From positions 33,841 to 97,840 of the forward strand of contig NZ_JAIQZM010000027.1 of NCBI RefSeq assembly GCF_023333595.1: DNA of 64,000 nt. The letters run 5' to 3'. Within the stretch, counting starts at the first letter, position 1, and every line of letters begins with the position of its first letter. The notes below the pieces were generated by a model. It was not told the DNA's origin. It saw only the letters and a program-made list of their open reading frames with translations, and did no database searches. The translations under genes and the position numbers were made by a program. Below, piece by piece: positions 59,942 through 64,000 of the stretch. Source of the DNA: Argonema galeatum A003/A1. Lineage in GTDB: Bacteria; Cyanobacteriota; Cyanobacteriia; Cyanobacteriales; Aerosakkonemataceae.

Positions 59942-61954
59942 TCAAGCATTCACTTTAAATTTGGAAACCCTATCTCGCAAGCTAATTGCCGCTTTGTTAA
60001 GGTCTTCAATTGCTAGATATGTCTGACTCAAAGAATCTTTTATTTCCGCCATTCCTTGACCCAGATTTACCATCGAACTACTGATTGTTTGCGCTTGGGG
60101 TGATAAAGCTTGTACCTGCTGAATAATTTTACCAAGCTGGGAGCTAATTTTACTAATTTTGTCAGCACCATAATAGAATTGTGGGATAAAGTTATTCATT
60201 TCCATCACACCTTCTAAAACCGCTAATTGCATATCATGAATTATCCGTTCAATATCTAAAGAAGCAACAGCAGTTTGGTCAGCTAATCGGCGAATTTCTC
60301 TAGCAACAACAGCGAACCCTCGTCCAGCTTCACCAGCTTTTTCTGCTTCGATCGCAGCATTTAAAGATAATAAATTTGTTTGCTCTGCTACTTTGGTAAT
60401 GGTAGTCAGTACGACTGCAACATTTTTCGTTCTTTCATCGATGGTTTGCAGCTTCCTAGAAATATTTTTTGAAGCCTTTTCCATGTCTTGCATAGTTTCT
60501 TTCATCTGGATTATATCTGACTGACTATTTTTGGCAAATTTAGCCGTTCCTTGTGACGTGGAAGCAACTTGACGAATTTGCTGTACCAGGTTTTCAATTA
60601 GTTGCGAAATTTCCTGAGTGGATTTCATCACCTCAATAATCAATTCCGCCTGGTTCGTTACTACCACCTCTTGTTGTTTCGCAGTCGCCAACAATTCTGT
60701 AGCTGAGGCGGAAACCTGAATTCCCGATTCTTGCGTTTGTTTAATCAAAGAATTCAAGTTTTTAATCATGTATTTAATAGCAGACAATAACTGTCCTATT
60801 TCATCCTGAGAATCGATGCGGACATTAATTGTTAAATCGCCTTGAGCAACATCTTTAGTAATAGCTCCAGCCTGGGAAATACGAACAGTAATTTCCCGCG
60901 CTATTTGGAAAACTAAAAAAATCGAAATACCCAGAGCAATTAAACTCGATCCCAGATAAATTAACCGCTTATTTTCAAAATCCTGAATACGTCGCTCAAT
61001 CAGGTTATCCAGTTCCGTTCTCGTAACCGTCCACAGTTGGGAACCTTTGCTAACTACTTCTTCTCCCTGTTGAAAAAAACTTTCGTTGAGGATATCTATA
61101 CTACCAATTCTGGCCAGCTGGATCAAACTTTCGCTAAACTTCTTGACAGCAGCTTCATAATACTTAAGAACTGGTGGTATATTTTGCAGAGAGGGAAGCT
61201 CGCCATAGAAATTCTTATCTTCCTGTATAGAAGTAGAAATTCCTTGTACAATCCGTGCTAAATCAGCGTTTTGCAGCAATGAAGCATAAACTTCTAACTT
61301 GATTTTTTCTTGATTTGCAAGTTGGTTCTGCGAAGTTAATCCTTGGCTGTACAATAAAATCTCTCCTACTCGTTGTTGAGCCTGTGGAATAGCCAAAAGA
61401 ATAACATCCATCAAATAATATGAATCCAGATCTGGATCTAAAATCAAATTTGAGGTATCCCCAACTCTGCTAATTAATCCACTTATAGCTTGTGTCAGAT
61501 CGCTATACTGTTGCATCGTCTGACTGCTTTGCAATCTCTGCCACTGTTCTGTTATTGTTGCAGGCAATAATTTTTCCCTACCGGCTTCTTTTAGCTGTGA
61601 AGGAGTAATTTTAAGTGGCGTTCCTACAGCTTCTGTTTCTTTTTCAAGGGTTTCAAGGTTATTTTCAATCAGAGTTTTTATTGTTGTTAAATTATCTATA
61701 AAGGGAGGATTTTCACCCCCTGTAATCACCACCAACCGCTGCTGTTTTGGAACTAATGCTAAAAGTTCGGTTAAAGGTGCTAAAAATCTATTTCCAAAGA
61801 TTTCTAACCGAGCGAAATTTATATCATCGTTAATCCCAGAAACTGTGAAATACAACAGCATCAGTATCGGTATAGAAAAAGATAGCACGCTCAGCCATAG
61901 CTTTTGCGATATTTTGAGCGAATTTAAAGATAGTCCCATAAAATTTAAGACCAT
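59942..61954 (-). CDS. Methyl-accepting chemotaxis protein
   Basis: 670 residues from ATG 61954 (AGAGGA abuts it); 61939 is the alternative, and the open frame to 62083 looks non-coding. TM1 (about 14-38, KLWLSVLSFSIPILMLLYF) and TM2 (about 335-357, LIYLGSSLIALGISIFLVF) enclose a 300-residue helical sensor. A HAMP domain follows, then the cytoplasmic signalling coil with the hairpin-tip segment LLSLNAAIEAEKAGEAGRGFAVVAREIRRLADQTA. It probably signals to a CheA/CheW-type system for phototaxis or pilus-based motility, as in other cyanobacteria. No che genes are adjacent. Confidence 0.94.
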   Translation of the reverse strand: MVLNFMGLSLNSLKISQKLWLSVLSFSIPILMLLYFTVSGINDDINFARLEIFGNRFLAPLTELLALVPKQQRLVVITGGENPPFIDNLTTIKTLIENNLETLEKETEAVGTPLKITPSQLKEAGREKLLPATITEQWQRLQSSQTMQQYSDLTQAISGLISRVGDTSNLILDPDLDSYYLMDVILLAIPQAQQRVGEILLYSQGLTSQNQLANQEKIKLEVYASLLQNADLARIVQGISTSIQEDKNFYGELPSLQNIPPVLKYYEAAVKKFSESLIQLARIGSIDILNESFFQQGEEVVSKGSQLWTVTRTELDNLIERRIQDFENKRLIYLGSSLIALGISIFLVFQIAREITVRISQAGAITKDVAQGDLTINVRIDSQDEIGQLLSAIKYMIKNLNSLIKQTQESGIQVSASATELLATAKQQEVVVTNQAELIIEVMKSTQEISQLIENLVQQIRQVASTSQGTAKFAKNSQSDIIQMKETMQDMEKASKNISRKLQTIDERTKNVAVVLTTITKVAEQTNLLSLNAAIEAEKAGEAGRGFAVVAREIRRLADQTAVASLDIERIIHDMQLAVLEGVMEMNNFIPQFYYGADKISKISSQLGKIIQQVQALSPQAQTISSSMVNLGQGMAEIKDSLSQTYLAIEDLNKAAISLRDRVSKFKVNA

Positions 61955-62169
61955 TCCTCTTGTACAATGATACCGATCGCTGGGAAGCAAGGGTGGCGGG
62001 GGACAAAGGGGACAACTGTTCCCTAGCAACTTTTTATCACCGCACCCGAACAGGAGAGAGAATGATATAGTGTCCCGTAGCACTGGTCTAAGGATAGCAA
62101 AAAAAACAGGGCCAGAAAATTAACAAACTATGCCATTGGACTTATATTACCTTGTTAACGCAAAATTTT

Positions 62170-62205
62170 CGTAGGGTGCATTACACTACTTTAACGCACC
62201 CTACG
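62170..62205. terminator. Hairpin downstream of purB
   Basis: CGTAGGGTGC (62170-62179) pairs with GCACCCTACG (62196-62205), ten bases from the purB stop. No T-run on the minus strand, so termination is inferred. The CGTAGGGTGCG motif is a common repeat; GCGCACCCTACGC also occurs near 22247. Confidence 0.5.
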
Positions 62206-62214
62206 GATTTAATG

Positions 62215-63510
62215 TTAGATGCTCAACCGTTGGTAAATCTCATCCAAATGTTTGAGATGATGTTGCGGATCGAAACACTGCTCTATTTCTTCTGAAGATA
62301 ACAGTTTGGTAACCCGATCGTCTTTTCCAATCAAAGCATGAAAATCTCCTTCCGGTTTATTCCAAGCTTGATGAGCTAAAGATTGGACGATCGCATAAGC
62401 TTCTTCTCGCCCCAAACCTTTTTCTACCAAGGTTAGCATCACCCTTTGGCTGAACACTACGCCGCCATAAACGTTCATATTTCGCGCCATATTTTCGGGA
62501 TAAACTAACAGATGTTTCACCAAATCGGTGATTTCTGATAACATAAAATGCGTTAGGGTGCAACAGTCTGGCAAAATCATCCGTTCGACGGAACTGTGAG
62601 AAATATCTCTCTCATGCCAAAGTGCTACATTTTCTAAAGCTGCAACTGCATTACCCCTCACAACTCTTGCCATTCCTGTTAATCTTTCCGATCGAATGGG
62701 GTTGCGTTTGTGCGGCATTGCTGAGGAGCCTTTTTGTCCTTTGGCGAAGAATTCTTCTACTTCGAGAACATCTGTGCGTTGCAAGTTGCGAATTTCGACG
62801 GCGAAACGTTCGATCGATGCGGCTAATAGTGCTAATACTTGCACAAATTCGGCATGGCGATCGCGCGATATCACCTGAGTTGATGCGGTATCGGGTTCCA
62901 GTCCGAGTTTTTGACAGGCGATCGCTTCTACTCGCGGTTCCACGTTAGCATAAGTTCCCACCGCACCCGATATTTTCCCCACCGCCACACTGCGGCGAAG
63001 ATTGACTAAGCGATCGCGATTTCGGTGCATTTCCGCCAACCAACCAGCTAGTTTAAACCCAAAAGTAATCGGTTCCGCGTGAATTCCGTGACTTCTGCCG
63101 ATCATCACCGTGTTGCGATGCTGCTGCGCTTGGTAGCGAATCGCTTGAATGAAATCTTCCACCCGTTCCAACAATACATCGATGCTGGCTACCATTTGCA
63201 GCGCCAAAGCGGTATCCAGCACATCGGAACTGGTTAAACCCAAGTGAATGTAGCGCCCCGCATCGCCTACATATTCATTGACATTTGTCAAGAAGGCGAT
63301 CATGTCGTGGCGGACTTCCGCTTCAATTTCCAGCACCCGCTTGGGGTCAAAATTAGCCTTTGCCTTGATTTCCTCAACAGCCTCAGCTGGAGTATAGCCA
63401 AGTTCAGCTTGCGCTTCGCAAACTGCTATTTCAACTTGCAGCCAGGTTTTGAGTTTATAGGTTTCTGTCCACAGATTGCCCATTTCCGGCAATGTATAAC
63501 GCTCGATCAC
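62215..63510 (-). CDS. purB: Adenylosuccinate lyase
   Basis: 431 residues, the usual length. It acts twice in purine synthesis, releasing fumarate from SAICAR and from adenylosuccinate, in the cytosol. The fumarase/aspartase-superfamily signature GSSAMPHKRNPIRSE near residue 263 contains the catalytic Ser loop. SDVLDTALALQ near 94, GRSHGIHAEPITFG near 139 and ISHSSVERMILPDC near 305 line the active site. The ATG at 63508-63510 starts the standard N-terminus MIERYTLPEMGNLW. It is a single-gene unit, with the partial SH3 gene divergent from it. Confidence 0.97.
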   Translation of the reverse strand: MIERYTLPEMGNLWTETYKLKTWLQVEIAVCEAQAELGYTPAEAVEEIKAKANFDPKRVLEIEAEVRHDMIAFLTNVNEYVGDAGRYIHLGLTSSDVLDTALALQMVASIDVLLERVEDFIQAIRYQAQQHRNTVMIGRSHGIHAEPITFGFKLAGWLAEMHRNRDRLVNLRRSVAVGKISGAVGTYANVEPRVEAIACQKLGLEPDTASTQVISRDRHAEFVQVLALLAASIERFAVEIRNLQRTDVLEVEEFFAKGQKGSSAMPHKRNPIRSERLTGMARVVRGNAVAALENVALWHERDISHSSVERMILPDCCTLTHFMLSEITDLVKHLLVYPENMARNMNVYGGVVFSQRVMLTLVEKGLGREEAYAIVQSLAHQAWNKPEGDFHALIGKDDRVTKLLSSEEIEQCFDPQHHLKHLDEIYQRLSI

Positions 63511-63713
63511 AGTCCGCCACAGTGTACGACTGTTACATTTTACCGCTATTTGGCACGACTGCGATCGCCATAGCTGTAGGCTGTGACAATTCTCCGAAAA
63601 ATATGGCTATTTTTTATTAGTAAAGTATTGTAAATCTTGGATGACAACATTATCTAAATCAGTCATAATATCAATCAGTTAGCTAAGCTTTTATGGAAGT
63701 AGGAGAGTTTATT

Positions 63714-64000
63714 ATGGCGACATTGGGAAAGTGGAGAAAACCTTTAACATTATTCACCTTATTGTCCCTATCTTTAATCAGTGTAAAGTCTACCACGGCT
63801 ACACAAATTAACCATAAACTAACCCAGTATAACCCGAATGAATATCTAGTTTCTCAACGTTGCACAGCCCGGTTTATGATGGTGATGACTCCCGATGATG
63901 GCCAGATCAATGTGCGCGACCGCAGCACTATTAATGGCAAAGTTATTAGCAGTATACCTAATAGATCTGTGGTGCTACGTAAGGGTTGGGATCGATCGGG
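63714..64000 (+). CDS. Secreted SH3-domain protein (5' part)
   Basis: 95 codons from ATG 63714 (AGGAG 8 nt upstream; an in-frame ATG at 63693 has a worse site), running off the window. The first 35 residues form a signal peptide (GKWRKPLTLFTLLSLSLISVKSTTA). After SQRCTARFMMVM comes a bacterial SH3-type segment (DGQINVRDRSTINGKVISSI, then PNRSVVLRKGW), which binds cell-wall or protein partners. It is divergent from purB with a 203-bp gap that should hold both promoters. Confidence 0.8.
   Translation, partial: MATLGKWRKPLTLFTLLSLSLISVKSTTATQINHKLTQYNPNEYLVSQRCTARFMMVMTPDDGQINVRDRSTINGKVISSIPNRSVVLRKGWDRS

Noticed and set aside
61955..62083. N-terminal extension of the chemotaxis receptor
   Set aside because: Pro/Cys-rich low-complexity translation (CPLCPPPPLLP) before a clear start and membrane helix.

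Overview
The window looks like chromosomal DNA of a filamentous, non-heterocystous cyanobacterium (Oscillatoriales, Microcoleus/Oscillatoria type). This is inferred from frequent HIP1 palindromes (GCGATCGC), several proteins typical of cyanobacteria (DUF3288, DUF928, DUF3326, Ser/Thr kinases with WD40 or a membrane-anchored tail), heptanucleotide tandem repeats between genes, and many dispersed palindromes. No rRNA, prophage or CRISPR array was found. There is one tRNA, tRNA-Gly(CCC).

Layout. 1-4254 (-): 5' part of a giant RTX/Calx-beta/Ig-like surface protein with a TTG start. 5.3-12.1 kb: rpiA, a TPR/O-GlcNAc-transferase-like protein, DUF3288, and an MCE (MlaD-like) protein with its ABC ATPase. 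12.2-15.2 kb: a type II restriction-modification pair followed by a uracil-DNA-glycosylase-like gene. 15.5-20.3 kb: DUF928, tRNA-Gly, an HD protein, an OppC/DppC permease, prs. 20.5-22.1 kb: a lone tnpB element. 22.3-27.5 kb: Ser/Thr kinase, bioD, a RelE-like toxin with an unusual large partner, an M20 amidohydrolase. 27.6-29.4 kb: a TIGR04255-type three-gene cassette. 29.6-32.6 kb: two Uma2 nucleases, a GST, an Ada-like repair regulator. 32.8-35.8 kb: a repeat-rich zone with an MFS gene, a lipoprotein pseudogene and nested MITE-like elements. 35.8-42.5 kb: an internally deleted FAD oxidoreductase and a TRAP transporter whose binding-protein gene lies beyond a CASTOR-like channel gene. 43-51.1 kb: two NTP_transf_5 proteins and a seven-gene minus-strand run (PqqD-like, HPr-kinase-like, three GT2 glycosyltransferases, a broken SDR, SMP-30). 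51.4-59.3 kb: WD40 Ser/Thr kinase, CPBP protease, DUF3326, ferredoxin, a Phd-type antitoxin with a truncated VapC, a GTPase, a NACHT NTPase. 59.4-64 kb: a doubly frameshifted pseudogene, an MCP chemoreceptor, purB, and the start of a secreted SH3-type protein.

The strongest new-looking observations are: (i) two families of non-coding elements with terminal inverted repeats, one copy nested inside the other with a reconstructable 3-bp target duplication; (ii) the PqqD / HPr-kinase / glycosyltransferase / nucleotidyltransferase cluster, which resembles a peptide or glycan modification system; (iii) small accessory cassettes of possible defence or toxin-antitoxin type; (iv) a Rho-independent terminator with no gene before it, suggesting a small RNA. 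Gene decay is common: at least four disrupted genes (34.8-35.5, 46.4-47.3, 56.2, 59.4-59.9 kb) and one in-frame domain deletion (35.8 kb).
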